Source: Prosthecobacter gellanilyticus
GTDB taxonomy: Bacteria > Verrucomicrobiota > Verrucomicrobiia > Verrucomicrobiales > Verrucomicrobiaceae
Length of the DNA stretch: 64,000 nucleotides
Reading direction: 5' to 3'
NCBI RefSeq assembly: GCF_007992435.1
Contig: NZ_BKAG01000009.1
Coordinates: 1 to 64,000, forward strand
In this document: piece by piece, positions 34,669-44,100 of the stretch
Layout of the letters: every line of letters begins with the position of its first letter
Position numbering within the stretch: position 1 is the stretch's first letter
Translations under genes and position numbers: made by a program
Notes under the pieces: model-generated
What the model saw: only the letters and a program-made list of their open reading frames with translations
What the model was told of the DNA's origin: nothing
Databases searched by the model: none

Positions 34669-36807
34669 ATGACCTCGCCTGATGACATACGCTCGTGCAT
34701 CCCACAACCGGACGGTTCTGTGGGCCGGTTGCGTGACAGTGGCCGCCAGCGATCAGAGGACGAGAAGCTCGCGCAGTCCACGGATGCCGTGGCGGACATC
34801 ACGGAAATGAAACGTGTGGAGGCTGAGCTCGCGAGCGCCAGCGCCGTGATGCGCGCCGTGGCGGAAAACAGTCCCGACCTGGTCTATGTGAAGGACTCTG
34901 ACAGCCGCCTGATCTATCTGAACCCGGCCACCTGCCGCATGCTCTGCGGTGAAGCCGAAGACTTTCTCGGCAAGAACGCCATTGATCTCGCAGGTGACAC
35001 ACCGCAGGCGCGCAGGATCCTTGAAAATGATCGCCGCGTGATCGCGGGTGAGGAGACGGGCACCTTTGAGGAAACCTTCACCGGCCCAGACAAGATCACC
35101 CGTGTCTTTCACTCGGTGAAAACGCGCTGGCTTGGAAAAGATGGAGAGGTGCTCGGCCTGGTGGCCATCTCACGCGACATCACGGAGCGCAAACGCGTCG
35201 AGGATGAACTGCGTGAAAGCGAGGCCCGCTTCCGTGCGCTCGCGGATGACACGCCTGTCTTCATCTGGCAGGCGGATGCTGACATCAACATCACCTATGC
35301 GAACCGTCCCTTCCTGGAGTTTCTGGAATTGAAGGATGTGAGTGAGTTCACCGGGCGCGGCTGGGAAAGCCGGTTGCATCCTGATGATCTTCCGGTGGTG
35401 CACCGCGTCTACAGCGAGGCCGTGCGCCAGCAGAAGCCCTACACGCTGGAGATCCGTCACCGCATCCTGCGCACTGGCGAGTATGAGTGGAACTTTTTCA
35501 AAGGCGTTCCGCGCTTTGTGGGCGGCCAGTTTGCCGGGTTCATCGGCACTGGTGTGAACATCAACGAGCTCAAGCTCGCCGAGGCGAAGCTCAAGGAGAG
35601 CGAGGAAGTGCTGCGTGCCGCGAAAGAGCGGGCTGAGGCAGCCTCGAGAGCCAAGGACAAATTCCTCGCGCAGCTTTCTCATGAGCTGCGCACACCGCTG
35701 ACTCCCGTGCTCATGACGGCGGCGGCCTTGAGTGAGGATGCCTCTCTCCCTGAAGACACTCGTGAACAGCTGGCCATGATCCGGCGCAATGTGGAGCTGG
35801 AAGCGCGGCTCATCGATGACCTGCTGGACCTCACGCGCATCACGCATGGAAAGCTCACTCTCCATGCTGAAACCTGTGATGCTGACCGTATGATCGAGCT
35901 CGCCGTGGACATCGTGCGTGACGAGGCTCGCCAGAAGCGCATTCACCTCACTGCCGATCTGCAGGCAAAACACCGAACCATCCACGGAGACCCGGCGCGC
36001 CTGCAACAGGTCATCTGGAATCTGCTGCGAAATGCGGTGAAGTTCACACCGCCGGGCGGTCATGTGCGTGTCACCTCCCGCCATGGCCAGCGGCTGGCGG
36101 GGTGCAGCGAGCCAGCCAGTCTGCTGATCGAGGTCAGTGACACTGGCATCGGCTTCTCCTCAGAGTTCGCCAGCCGCCTGTTCGAACCCTTTGAGCAGGG
36201 GAATATCACGGGGGATCAGCGCTACCCTGGCCTCGGGCTCGGACTCTCCATCGCGCGTGCCATCATTGAGATGCATCACGGCATCATCACCGCCAGGAGT
36301 GCAGGGCCTGGCAAAGGAGCTGCCTTCACCGTGGCGCTGCCCATGGCCTTGGATGGCGCCACAGGCAGCGTTCCCGCCCAACGGGAAAACGACTCCGCCT
36401 CAGAGCCGGAGGAGTCCTTGCGAATTCTGCTGGTGGATGACCATGAAACCACGCGGAATGTGCTGGCGCGCCTGCTGCGCCGTGCCGGGCATGATGTCAT
36501 CACCGCAGCGGACGTGAGGAGCGCGCTCTCCGCGGCAGAGCGCGCCACTTTTGACGTGGTGCTCTCAGACATCGGCCTGCCGGACGGAACCGGCTTTGAT
36601 CTCATGGCCGAGCTGCGCTCCCGATACGGCCTGCGCGGCATCGCGCTCAGCGGCTATGGCACGGATGAAGACCTCCGTGATTCCGCGGAGGCGGGTTTTG
36701 TGGAACATTTGGTTAAGCCAGCCACCATCCAGGAAGTGCGCCAGGCCCTCCGCCGTTTCGCTGCGTCCTGCATGGGGGTGGAGGAGTACGGAACGGCAGA
36801 CTTTTGA
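34669..36807 (+). CDS. hybrid sensor histidine kinase (two PAS, HisKA, HATPase, REC)
   Basis: 712 residues, soluble. Two PAS domains (about 55-175 and 185-305; NSPDLVYVKDSDSRLIYLNPATCRML and DTPVFIWQADADINITYANRPF). HisKA with SHELRTPL, phospho-acceptor His338. HATPase with WNLLRNAVKFT, DTGIGF and GLGLGLSIARAI. A receiver domain closes the protein (ILLVDDHETTRNVLARLLRRAGH) with phospho-acceptor Asp634 in LSDIGLPDG. No partner response regulator is adjacent. The ATG at 34669 is chosen; the frame is open upstream but begins within the divergent promoter. Confidence 0.88.
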   Translation: MTSPDDIRSCIPQPDGSVGRLRDSGRQRSEDEKLAQSTDAVADITEMKRVEAELASASAVMRAVAENSPDLVYVKDSDSRLIYLNPATCRMLCGEAEDFLGKNAIDLAGDTPQARRILENDRRVIAGEETGTFEETFTGPDKITRVFHSVKTRWLGKDGEVLGLVAISRDITERKRVEDELRESEARFRALADDTPVFIWQADADINITYANRPFLEFLELKDVSEFTGRGWESRLHPDDLPVVHRVYSEAVRQQKPYTLEIRHRILRTGEYEWNFFKGVPRFVGGQFAGFIGTGVNINELKLAEAKLKESEEVLRAAKERAEAASRAKDKFLAQLSHELRTPLTPVLMTAAALSEDASLPEDTREQLAMIRRNVELEARLIDDLLDLTRITHGKLTLHAETCDADRMIELAVDIVRDEARQKRIHLTADLQAKHRTIHGDPARLQQVIWNLLRNAVKFTPPGGHVRVTSRHGQRLAGCSEPASLLIEVSDTGIGFSSEFASRLFEPFEQGNITGDQRYPGLGLGLSIARAIIEMHHGIITARSAGPGKGAAFTVALPMALDGATGSVPAQRENDSASEPEESLRILLVDDHETTRNVLARLLRRAGHDVITAADVRSALSAAERATFDVVLSDIGLPDGTGFDLMAELRSRYGLRGIALSGYGTDEDLRDSAEAGFVEHLVKPATIQEVRQALRRFAASCMGVEEYGTADF

Positions 36808-36968
36808 TCGCCCGTGCGGGAATCTGGTCCGTTGCTCGATTGCTCTCGACCTCACAGTCAGCCAGTGCCTTGACCCTGGATAGCTCATCGAAAAATGGGT
36901 ATCGCGCGAAAATGCGCGGTTGAAGATTTTTACCATCTTCGCCACTGCTGCAATCCATTGATTTTCAA

Positions 36969-37043
<75 letters not shown>

Positions 37044-37151
37044 TTGGTCGCCGCTGAGAGGTGTTCCTTTCAGCGGGCGCGAATCATGCATCACGCACGG
37101 ACATCCGCAACGTGGAATTACAATGACATCTGCTTTTACTGAGCTCGCTGC

Positions 37152-37859
37152 TTACGCGGCGAGGGCTTCGGCCACGCCTTTGAAGAGGTAGTAGCCCCAG
37201 CCACGCTCGGCACCGTTCCAATCTGGATCGTAGTGGGTGTCCTTGCCGATGAAGCGCTCGGGATGCGGCATGAGGCCGAAGACGCGGCCGGTGTCATCCT
37301 GCAGGCCGGCGATCTGGGCGCTGGAGCCATTGACGTTCTTGCCATAGAGCAGGGCTCCGTGACCGTCTTTGACGTATTTGTCGGCATCGCCCGTTTCACC
37401 GACGAAGCGGCCTTCAGCGTGGGCCACGGGAAGCTCGAAATTGTCTGGCAGCAGCTTGAGGTAAGGGCTGGTGCTGCTGTTCTTCTTCAAAGGCACCCAG
37501 CGGCAGATGAAACGGCCGGTGGTGTTGTGGATCAGGCTGCCGCGGGGCAGGAGATCCAGCTGCGTGAGGATCTGGAAACCATTGCAGATGCCGAGCACGT
37601 AGCCGCCATCCGCGACGAACTGCTTCAGGCGGTCACCCAGCTTGTGCTTGGTGATGAGCTGGGAGATGCGGCCGCTCATGACGTAGTCGCCATAGCTGAA
37701 GCCGCCGGAAAAGACCACGAGCTGGGCCTTGCCCAGGACCTCAGGAGCCAGTTCGGAGACAGGCAGGACTTCGGCGGTGAACCCGGCCGCCTCGAGAGCG
37801 CGAGAGGTTTCGACATCGCAGTTCGTGCCGGGAAATTTGATCAGCAGAGCGTGGGGCAT
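37152..37859 (-). CDS. purQ: phosphoribosylformylglycinamidine synthase subunit PurQ
   Basis: 235 residues starting MPHALLIKFPGTNCDVETSRA. The class I glutamine amidotransferase triad is present: the nucleophile in GICNGFQIL, and the His/Glu pair in GLMPHPERF near the C-terminus. FSGGFSYGDYV is the oxyanion region. It hydrolyses glutamine to feed ammonia to PurL in the fourth step of purine synthesis. purL and purS are not in the window. The longer open frame to 37931 is disregarded in favour of the conserved start. Confidence 0.93.
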   Translation of the reverse strand: MPHALLIKFPGTNCDVETSRALEAAGFTAEVLPVSELAPEVLGKAQLVVFSGGFSYGDYVMSGRISQLITKHKLGDRLKQFVADGGYVLGICNGFQILTQLDLLPRGSLIHNTTGRFICRWVPLKKNSSTSPYLKLLPDNFELPVAHAEGRFVGETGDADKYVKDGHGALLYGKNVNGSSAQIAGLQDDTGRVFGLMPHPERFIGKDTHYDPDWNGAERGWGYYLFKGVAEALAA

Positions 37860-37997
37860 GGAAAAAGGTAGGAGAGCGAGATTGGCTATGGAACCGGCTG
37901 ATGCAACCCGCATCTTGATCTGCCCTGCCATTTCATGCCGGCCCGGGTGCCGCTGCGGTTCTTGCCAGGGGGGCTGGTTTGGGGTATTTTAGAGACT

Positions 37998-38459
37998 GTG
38001 ATCGCCCGCCTGCCTCTTTTTTGCCTTCTGGCCGCCTTGTTGGTGTCCTGTGAGTCCACTGCCCCCACCCCTGACCAGCTGGATGCCCTGGAGCAGAAGG
38101 TCAGGGCAGATCATCAGGTCTATTACGATGATTTGAACCAGCGCCGTGCGGCAGGGCAGCTGACACAGGCGGAGTATGAGACGGAAAAGACCAAGCTGGA
38201 CCACCAGGTGCACAGCAAGGTGGACACCATGCTGTGGACCCGCCACGAACTGGCGCAGAGCGAGATGAAGGCGAATGGCATCCCCACGCCGGACAGACCG
38301 GTGCTTCTGGATGCTCCGGGAGTCGGTTCAGTGCAGGGGTCGCTCTATTCCTCCTCGCGCATGAATGGCCTGGGCAATCAGATCCAGGGGAACTTTATGC
38401 GTGACGTGGGTGGTTCGAACTTCAACGAGCGCCGTGCTGGGACCGTGTACGATCAGTGA
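37998..38459 (+). CDS. lipoprotein, function unknown
   Basis: 153 residues from a GTG at 37998: short leader IARLPLFCLLAALLVSC with lipobox LVSC. The mature part begins with a helical segment (TPDQLDALEQKVRADHQVYYDDLNQRRAAGQLTQAEYE, a short coiled coil) that resembles SHOCT-like pieces, and ends in a Gly/Asn-rich tail. The frame is open back to 37935 but the GTG gives the correct leader. No function assigned. Confidence 0.6.
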   Translation: MIARLPLFCLLAALLVSCESTAPTPDQLDALEQKVRADHQVYYDDLNQRRAAGQLTQAEYETEKTKLDHQVHSKVDTMLWTRHELAQSEMKANGIPTPDRPVLLDAPGVGSVQGSLYSSSRMNGLGNQIQGNFMRDVGGSNFNERRAGTVYDQ

Positions 38460-38477
38460 GTCAAGTCACGCTCCCGC

Positions 38478-38852
38478 ATGAGTCCTGAGCATCTCGAAAA
38501 CCTCGCCTCCACCGTGATCGAGCAGACCCTCAGGCGTCTGCCAGAGGCCATCCGCAGAGCGGCGGAGGCCTGTCTCATCGAGACGGCGTGGATGGCTGAG
38601 GCGGTGAAGCATGAGCCAGATCTCGCGGAGGACACGCTCGGCCTCTTTGAGGGGCAGTCTCACGAGGCGGGTGAGTTTGCCTCTGGGCCAGGGGACCTGC
38701 CGCGCATCCGCTTGTTTCTGGACAATCTTTGGGACTACGCGGAACAGGACCGGGAAACGTTCCGCGAGGAGGTGCGGGTAACTTTGTTGCATGAGCTGGG
38801 GCATTATCTCGGCATGGATGAGGACCGGGTGGAGGAACTCGGTCTTGGATGA
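38478..38852 (+). CDS. small zinc metallopeptidase-like protein (Zincin_1 family)
   Basis: 124 residues. The zinc motif HELGH in VTLLHELGHYLGMDEDRVEELGL near the C-terminus and the preceding IRLFLDNLWDYAEQDRETFREEV are the pattern of the PF06262 minimal zincins. The N-terminal part is helical. Only 18 bases separate it from the lipoprotein stop. Activity in this family is predicted rather than shown. Confidence 0.82.
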   Translation: MSPEHLENLASTVIEQTLRRLPEAIRRAAEACLIETAWMAEAVKHEPDLAEDTLGLFEGQSHEAGEFASGPGDLPRIRLFLDNLWDYAEQDRETFREEVRVTLLHELGHYLGMDEDRVEELGLG

Positions 38853-38922
38853 CGCATTCTGCGCACATGATGTGGAGAAATGAGGCTTCACATCCGTTCT
38901 CATTCGTGCATCAATCCAGCAG

Positions 38923-39258
38923 ATGACTTGGTTTTATAACAACGATGGCATGGCCGACGGCCCTCATGATGAGCCGGCGATGCTGGATTTCATCCAGAGC
39001 GGCAGGCTGACCTCGAGAACACTCATCTGGCATGATGGCATGCCGGCGTGGAAAGAGGCGGGGATGCTGCAGGCCGTCTGGTGGCAGCCGGCGGAGGAGC
39101 CCATCGCCAAGGCCAGGCTCAAGCGCATCACGGTGGCGCCGACTTCCCAAGACGGGACGCCATCCCGCCGTCTCCCAGTCCCGGTCGCACCCACCGGGGA
39201 AGCACCGAAAGCGAAGGTAGGCATTTTGAAGCGCTTGTTTGGGCGGAAGGAAAAATGA
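38923..39258 (+). CDS. GYF_2 (DUF4339) domain protein
   Basis: 111 residues. WFYNNDGMADGPHDEPAMLDFIQSGRLTSRTLIWHDGMPAW is the GYF_2 domain, a small peptide-binding module common in Verrucomicrobia. The rest is a Pro-rich linker with a basic end (LKRLFGRKEK). The gene overlaps lutB by four bases (ATGA), which ties it to the lactate-oxidation genes. Confidence 0.82.
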   Translation: MTWFYNNDGMADGPHDEPAMLDFIQSGRLTSRTLIWHDGMPAWKEAGMLQAVWWQPAEEPIAKARLKRITVAPTSQDGTPSRRLPVPVAPTGEAPKAKVGILKRLFGRKEK

Positions 39259-40619
39259 GCGTCATGTCTCACGCTGCTGCTGCTCACGAGTTTCTCCGCG
39301 ATCCTGCGCGTGCCTCATGGCATGACCAGACATTGTGGATGGTGCGGACGAAGCGCGACCGGCAGGCAGTGAAGGTCCCGGATTGGGAGGCTCTGCGGGA
39401 GGCAGCCTCGAAGATCAAGGAGCACACTCTCTCACGCCTGTCAGAGTATCTGGAGCAGTTTGAGGCGCATGCCATTGCCAATGGGGTCCAGGTTCACTGG
39501 GCGCGTGATGGCGAGGAGCACAACCGCATCGTGCATGACATCCTGGCCAGGCGAGGTGCAAAGAAGCTGGTGAAGAGCAAGTCCATGCTCACCGAGGAGT
39601 GCCATCTCAATCATCATCTGGAGCAGCATGGCATCGAGGTCATCGACACCGATCTGGGCGAGCGCATCGTGCAACTGCAGAAGATGCCGCCGAGCCACAT
39701 CGTGATGCCGGCCATTCATCTGAAGCGCGCAGAAGTAGGCGAGGTTTTCCATGAGCATCTCGGCACACCGCGCGGGCTTGATGATGCGCAGCAGCTGACT
39801 GAAGCCGCACGTCAGCATCTGCGTCAGCATTTCCTCACGGCTGATGCAGCACTCACCGGCGTGAACTTTGCCATCGCCGAGACCGGTGGTTTTGTGGTCT
39901 GCACGAATGAAGGCAATGCGGACATGGGCGCGCATCTCGCTCCGGTGCACATCGCCTGCATGGGCATTGAAAAGCTCATCCCCAAGCAGGAGCATCTCGG
40001 TGTCTTTCTGCGTCTGCTGGCCCGTAGTGCCACGGGGCAGCCGAGCACCGTTTTCAGCTCGCACTTCCTCAAGCCACGTCCCGGGCAGGAGATGCACATC
40101 GTGCTGGTGGACAATGGCCGCAGCCGTCAGTTAGGCCGCGAGGATTTCCGCAAGAGTCTCGCCTGCATCCGCTGCGCGGCTTGTTTCAACACCTGTCCCG
40201 TATATCGCCGCAGCGGTGGCTACAGCTACAGCTTCTTCATTTCAGGTCCCATCGGCAGCATCCTCGCACCGAATGTGGACAAGGCCGCGCATGGTGACAT
40301 GCCCTTTGCCTCCACACTCTGCGGTTCCTGCAGCGCGGTGTGCCCGGTGAAGATCGATATCCACGCGCAGCTTCTCAAATGGCGTCAGGAGATCACGGCG
40401 GCCGGGCATTCACCGTGGTGGAAGACGCTGGCCATGCATGCCACGGCCTTTGTTTTGAAACGGCCTGCGCTGTATGCCTTCGCCGGTCGCATGACCCGCA
40501 GATTCACACCGCTGGTGAATGCGCTGAAGCTGGATCCATGGACGAAAGCGCGCACGCTGCCAGATGCCCCGAAGGAGTCCTTCCGTGAGTGGATGCAAAA
40601 GCAAGGGAGGTCACGATGA
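39255..40619 (+). CDS. lutB: LutB-type iron-sulfur protein of lactate utilisation
   Basis: 454 residues. The N-terminal LUD domain is followed by two ferredoxin-type motifs, CIRCAACFNTCP and CGSCSAVCP, and a C-terminal helical tail. This is the layout of LutB, the iron-sulfur subunit of the LutABC L-lactate dehydrogenase complex. Start ATG at 39255 overlaps the GYF_2 stop; lutC overlaps its own stop by four bases. lutA, normally first, is not adjacent. Confidence 0.9.
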   Translation: MSVMSHAAAAHEFLRDPARASWHDQTLWMVRTKRDRQAVKVPDWEALREAASKIKEHTLSRLSEYLEQFEAHAIANGVQVHWARDGEEHNRIVHDILARRGAKKLVKSKSMLTEECHLNHHLEQHGIEVIDTDLGERIVQLQKMPPSHIVMPAIHLKRAEVGEVFHEHLGTPRGLDDAQQLTEAARQHLRQHFLTADAALTGVNFAIAETGGFVVCTNEGNADMGAHLAPVHIACMGIEKLIPKQEHLGVFLRLLARSATGQPSTVFSSHFLKPRPGQEMHIVLVDNGRSRQLGREDFRKSLACIRCAACFNTCPVYRRSGGYSYSFFISGPIGSILAPNVDKAAHGDMPFASTLCGSCSAVCPVKIDIHAQLLKWRQEITAAGHSPWWKTLAMHATAFVLKRPALYAFAGRMTRRFTPLVNALKLDPWTKARTLPDAPKESFREWMQKQGRSR

Positions 40620-41206
40620 GCAGTCGCGAAGCCATTCTCGGTGCTATTCGGAGCGCCCAACCAAAAGCGTTGTCACTGCCGGATCTGGATGCGCTCGGCG
40701 TCGGCGGCAGGATGGAGGGAACGCTGGTGAATTTCATCGCCATGCTCGACTTCATCGGCGCGCGAGTGGTGCGTGCCGCGAAGCTGGAGGATGCGACCAC
40801 CTGGCTGCGTGAGAACATTCCCGTGAATGAGGCCATCGCCTCCACTGTGCCGCAGCTTCCAGGAACCGTGGATCTGAGCGGCATCAGCGATCCTCATGAT
40901 CTCGATGGCGTTCACACCGCTGTGTTTCCAGCGCGCTTCGGTGTCTGTGAAAACGGTGCGGTGTGGATCGAGGAGACGGATCTCGGGCATCGCGTGCTGC
41001 CCATGATCGCAGAGCATCTCTTCATTGTCGTGCGCGCGGACCAGATCGTCGCGGACATGCACGCGGCTTATGGACGTGTCGGAAAGATCGGCAGCGGCTT
41101 CGGCCTCTTCCTCGCCGGTCCTTCGAAGACTGCGGACATTGAGCAGTGCCTCGTCATCGGCGCTCACGGTGCTCGCGGTGCCACGATCTTTATCTGGGGA
41201 GAGTAG
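40616..41206 (+). CDS. lutC: LutC-type lactate utilisation protein
   Basis: 196 residues with LUD features: MSSREAILGAIRSAQP at the start, FGVCENGAVWIEETDLGHRVLPMIAEHLFIVV in the middle and SGFGLFLAGPSKTADIEQCLVIGAHGARG near the end. LutC is the third part of the LutABC complex. Overlaps lutB by four bases; the next gene is convergent. Confidence 0.9.
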   Translation: MSSREAILGAIRSAQPKALSLPDLDALGVGGRMEGTLVNFIAMLDFIGARVVRAAKLEDATTWLRENIPVNEAIASTVPQLPGTVDLSGISDPHDLDGVHTAVFPARFGVCENGAVWIEETDLGHRVLPMIAEHLFIVVRADQIVADMHAAYGRVGKIGSGFGLFLAGPSKTADIEQCLVIGAHGARGATIFIWGE

Positions 41207-41213
41207 TTTTGCA

Positions 41214-41933
41214 CTACTCCACCGTCCGTCTCACGGTCTGTCCGGGATTCATCAGGTCCGCGCGATCCAGTCCGGTGAGCTTTTGAATTTTTCCCAGCAC
41301 CCAGAAGAGCAGCAGCATGAGCGCTGCCATCATCGGAATGCCGATCACCAGGAAGCCTACCCAATTCTGCCGGCCGATGGCCTTGATGTACTCCTCGCTG
41401 CCTGGCGTCTTGCCATCCAGGAAAATGAGGATCATCCACGCATTGGCGATGGCTGAGAGAAACATCGTCCCCGCCAGCGCCCAGGAGGCCTTGCCTAACA
41501 AATGACGGAAATGCTGGCGCTTCGGCTCGGAATCCAGCGCCGCATTCAGCATGGTGTGATCGATCACCTGCGGATTCAGCAACAGTTCATTCACGAGCGG
41601 CTTCTTCCAGTAGAAGCTCAATGGAAACGCCAGTCCGAGGAACACCGGGAATGCGGCTTCCTTAGCGGCAAACCAGCCCGAGCTCAGATTCAGCAGGCCG
41701 AGTCCGCCCGTGACCACCACTGCCACGAAGCCGAGAATGGAGAAGAAGTTCAGCCCGCGCTTCTTCACGAAGCAGTAGATGCCAAACCCGATGGGCATGA
41801 TCAGCGCCGCCACCAGCGCCCAGGCCGGCCCCAGCCGCTCCGGCTTGCTCAAAGACTCCAGCACCACCGAGGGCAGAATGACGGTGAGCAGCAGATCAGC
41901 GAGCGGGTGAGGTTGTTCCTGAGGTTTGGGCAT
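41214..41933 (-). CDS. VC0807-like integral membrane protein
   Basis: 239 residues, about six hydrophobic segments. LLLTVILPSVVLESLSKPERLGP at the start and GLAFPLSFYWKKP in the middle fit the VC0807 family of unknown function. Expressed from the opposite strand to lutC, with the two genes converging within eight bases. Carries one of the TTGTTAGGC words discussed in findings. Confidence 0.6.
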   Translation of the reverse strand: MPKPQEQPHPLADLLLTVILPSVVLESLSKPERLGPAWALVAALIMPIGFGIYCFVKKRGLNFFSILGFVAVVVTGGLGLLNLSSGWFAAKEAAFPVFLGLAFPLSFYWKKPLVNELLLNPQVIDHTMLNAALDSEPKRQHFRHLLGKASWALAGTMFLSAIANAWMILIFLDGKTPGSEEYIKAIGRQNWVGFLVIGIPMMAALMLLLFWVLGKIQKLTGLDRADLMNPGQTVRRTVE

Positions 41934-41969
41934 GGAGTCGATGCAGATGTGGCGAGCCTGGGTGATAAA

Positions 41970-42758
41970 TCAAAGACTCCTCGTCGCCCGTTTGAGGATG
42001 TAGGCAGTCTCCTTGGACTTCGACTGCTTCTGCCAGCGGGCGCAGGTTTGATGCACGAAGTCGGGCTTGGATTTGCCGGCATCATTCAGCCAGTTGGCCA
42101 CGCTGTTTTGCACGTAGCGGGAGGGATCGGTGTGCAATGGCTCGAGGAGATGCAGGGCCAGTTTCGGATCTTGTTTGAGCACCTCGATATGCGCGCACCA
42201 GACACCACGGGGACGAGTGGCCTCAGAGGCGAAACGGCGGATGTTTGCCGAGGCATCGTGAGACCAGTCTTCGAGGTGCTTTAAAGCCACCTCCAGTTCC
42301 GCGATGATGTGTGGCCGCAAGGCCATCCAGGACCATTCACGCAGGCCTGCGTTTGGATCATCCGCCAGATCTGCAATGTGGGCCAGGCGTTGCTTCAGTG
42401 TGAGTTTCGGAGCCACGCTCACAATCGCCGCTGCCCAGCCACGCACAGTATCACTGCGATGTTTGGCGAACTTCTCGATGCCCTTCAGTCCGTAGCGCGC
42501 ATGCAGGATGTTCCCGCTGGCTTTCATGCGCCCGGTGATTTTCAGCAGTTGTGCCTCCTGCATGAGGCGGATGGTTTCATCTCCAGCATCCGGAGCCACG
42601 GCCTGCAGAAGTTTGCCATAGTCGACGGAAAGGCTTTCCACCAGCGTCACTGCCTCGAGTTCGCCGACATTCAGTCCGGCGATAACATCGCGCGGGATGT
42701 CAGCCATGCGCAGGCTGCCTTTGCGCTTCGGGGCAGGGGAGACAGGGGTGGTTTTCAT
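41970..42758 (-). CDS. AlkC-like DNA alkylation repair protein
   Basis: 262 residues of HEAT-like helical repeats: DTVRGWAAAIVSVAPKLTLKQRLAHIADLADDPNAGLREWSWMALRPHI and the block IRRFASEATRPRGVWCAHIEVLKQDP are typical of the AlkC/AlkD glycosylase-type repair proteins. It removes alkylated bases without flipping in known members. Stands alone between the membrane protein and the cell wall cluster, same strand. Confidence 0.82.
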   Translation of the reverse strand: MKTTPVSPAPKRKGSLRMADIPRDVIAGLNVGELEAVTLVESLSVDYGKLLQAVAPDAGDETIRLMQEAQLLKITGRMKASGNILHARYGLKGIEKFAKHRSDTVRGWAAAIVSVAPKLTLKQRLAHIADLADDPNAGLREWSWMALRPHIIAELEVALKHLEDWSHDASANIRRFASEATRPRGVWCAHIEVLKQDPKLALHLLEPLHTDPSRYVQNSVANWLNDAGKSKPDFVHQTCARWQKQSKSKETAYILKRATRSL

Positions 42759-42843
42759 CGACCGACAACGTGCCGAATCACGTGACCGTTTCCAGCGTGC
42801 AACTCCGCCGCCCTTGGTTTTTCTTAGCGACGCACCACGGCCT

Positions 42844-44019
42844 CTACAACTGCGGCGTCCAGCGTCGATTGCGACGAATGACGGGGAGGTCCTGCCAAGT
42901 CAGGTGCACACCCTGACGATGAATGTTGATCAGGATGCCGATGGCCATCATGGCGGCGAGAATGCTGGATCCGCCATACGAGACGAAGGGCAGGGGAAGA
43001 CCTTTGTTCGGCAGCAGCGCGGTGGTCACGCCCATGTTGAGCAAGGCTTCCAGGCCCAGCAGCATGGTCAAACCAAAGCCGAGCAGCTTGCCGAAACGGT
43101 TCGGCGCATAGGCGCTGATGCACATTCCGGCGAAGATCAGAACCACAAAGGCTGCCACGGTGCCAAGCACGCCCCAGAGACCCAGCTCTTCACCGACCAT
43201 CGGGAAGATGAAGTCCGTGTGCGCTTCAGGAAGATAGGAAAGCTTCATGCGCCCCTCGCCGAGACCGCGACCATCCATGCCGCCAGAACCGAAGGCAAGC
43301 CAGGACACCCACTGCTGAAGGCCGATGCCGTCCTTGTACTTCTCCAGATCAAGCACGGCGATCACACGCTCAAAGCGGTTGGGTGCAAACTTGATGCCCG
43401 TGAGCAGCGCTCCGATGCCCGAACCAATAATAACGGCAAGATACTGCCAGCGTGTGCCGGCCACAAACATGATGCCCGTGCCTACCGCGGCAGCTACGGC
43501 AGCATTTCCGAGATCCACCTCGCCACCGATCATGAGCACCACACCACCGAGCAGAACACCAGGAAGCAGAAGACCATGCTTCAAGGTGCGCTCCAGATCC
43601 TGATGCGTGGCAAACCAGCCCGCCATCGCGATGATGAGGGCGATCTTCGCCAGTTCGGAAGGCTGCAAAGTCATCGAGCCAAAGCCGATCCATCGTGCCG
43701 CGCCGTTCACACGCTTCGCCAGCAACGGCTTGAAGCCAAGCAACTGCGAGAGATGCCACTCATAGCAGATGAGCAGGCCGACTCCCGCGATGCCGAGCAG
43801 CCACCAGCGCCACTTGTACCAGCGGTTGTAGTCCACCACGGCCATCACCAAGCAACCGACGAGGGACAAGCCCACCCACATGACCTGCTTCCACACGGTC
43901 ACATAGGCCTCACCGCCGCCTTCTTTCGTGAAGAAGCTTGTGCTCGCCAGCATCGTGATGCCCAGACCTGTGAGCAGCGCGACCGCAAGGATGAGGAAGA
44001 CGATGGAACGTTTGGCCAT
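42844..44019 (-). CDS. ftsW: FtsW peptidoglycan glycosyltransferase (SEDS)
   Basis: 391 residues, ten predicted helices. MTLQPSELAKIALIIAMAGW, GGEVDLGNAAV (Q-P-D-L-G-T motif varied to G-E-V-D-L-G-N), YLPEAHTDFIFPMVGEELG with the SEDS catalytic Asp, and PLPFVSYGGSSILAAMMAIG identify FtsW. It polymerises septal glycan from lipid II with the FtsI-type transpeptidase in this cluster. The second gene-cluster motif GGEVDLG is unusual. Last gene of the cluster; 81 bases after the LysM gene stop. Confidence 0.93.
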   Translation of the reverse strand: MAKRSIVFLILAVALLTGLGITMLASTSFFTKEGGGEAYVTVWKQVMWVGLSLVGCLVMAVVDYNRWYKWRWWLLGIAGVGLLICYEWHLSQLLGFKPLLAKRVNGAARWIGFGSMTLQPSELAKIALIIAMAGWFATHQDLERTLKHGLLLPGVLLGGVVLMIGGEVDLGNAAVAAAVGTGIMFVAGTRWQYLAVIIGSGIGALLTGIKFAPNRFERVIAVLDLEKYKDGIGLQQWVSWLAFGSGGMDGRGLGEGRMKLSYLPEAHTDFIFPMVGEELGLWGVLGTVAAFVVLIFAGMCISAYAPNRFGKLLGFGLTMLLGLEALLNMGVTTALLPNKGLPLPFVSYGGSSILAAMMAIGILINIHRQGVHLTWQDLPVIRRNRRWTPQL

Positions 44020-44100
44020 GTCAGAGCAGGAGTTGGGAGATGAGAGTGGGTCGGGAGAAAGGCAGATGCAGACAAAAGTGACGCGAACGGGAATCGCGGA

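Noticed and set aside
42697..44043. 448-codon open frame on the plus strand
   Set aside because: Antisense to ftsW and part of the AlkC-like gene; ftsW motifs are unmistakable on the other strand.
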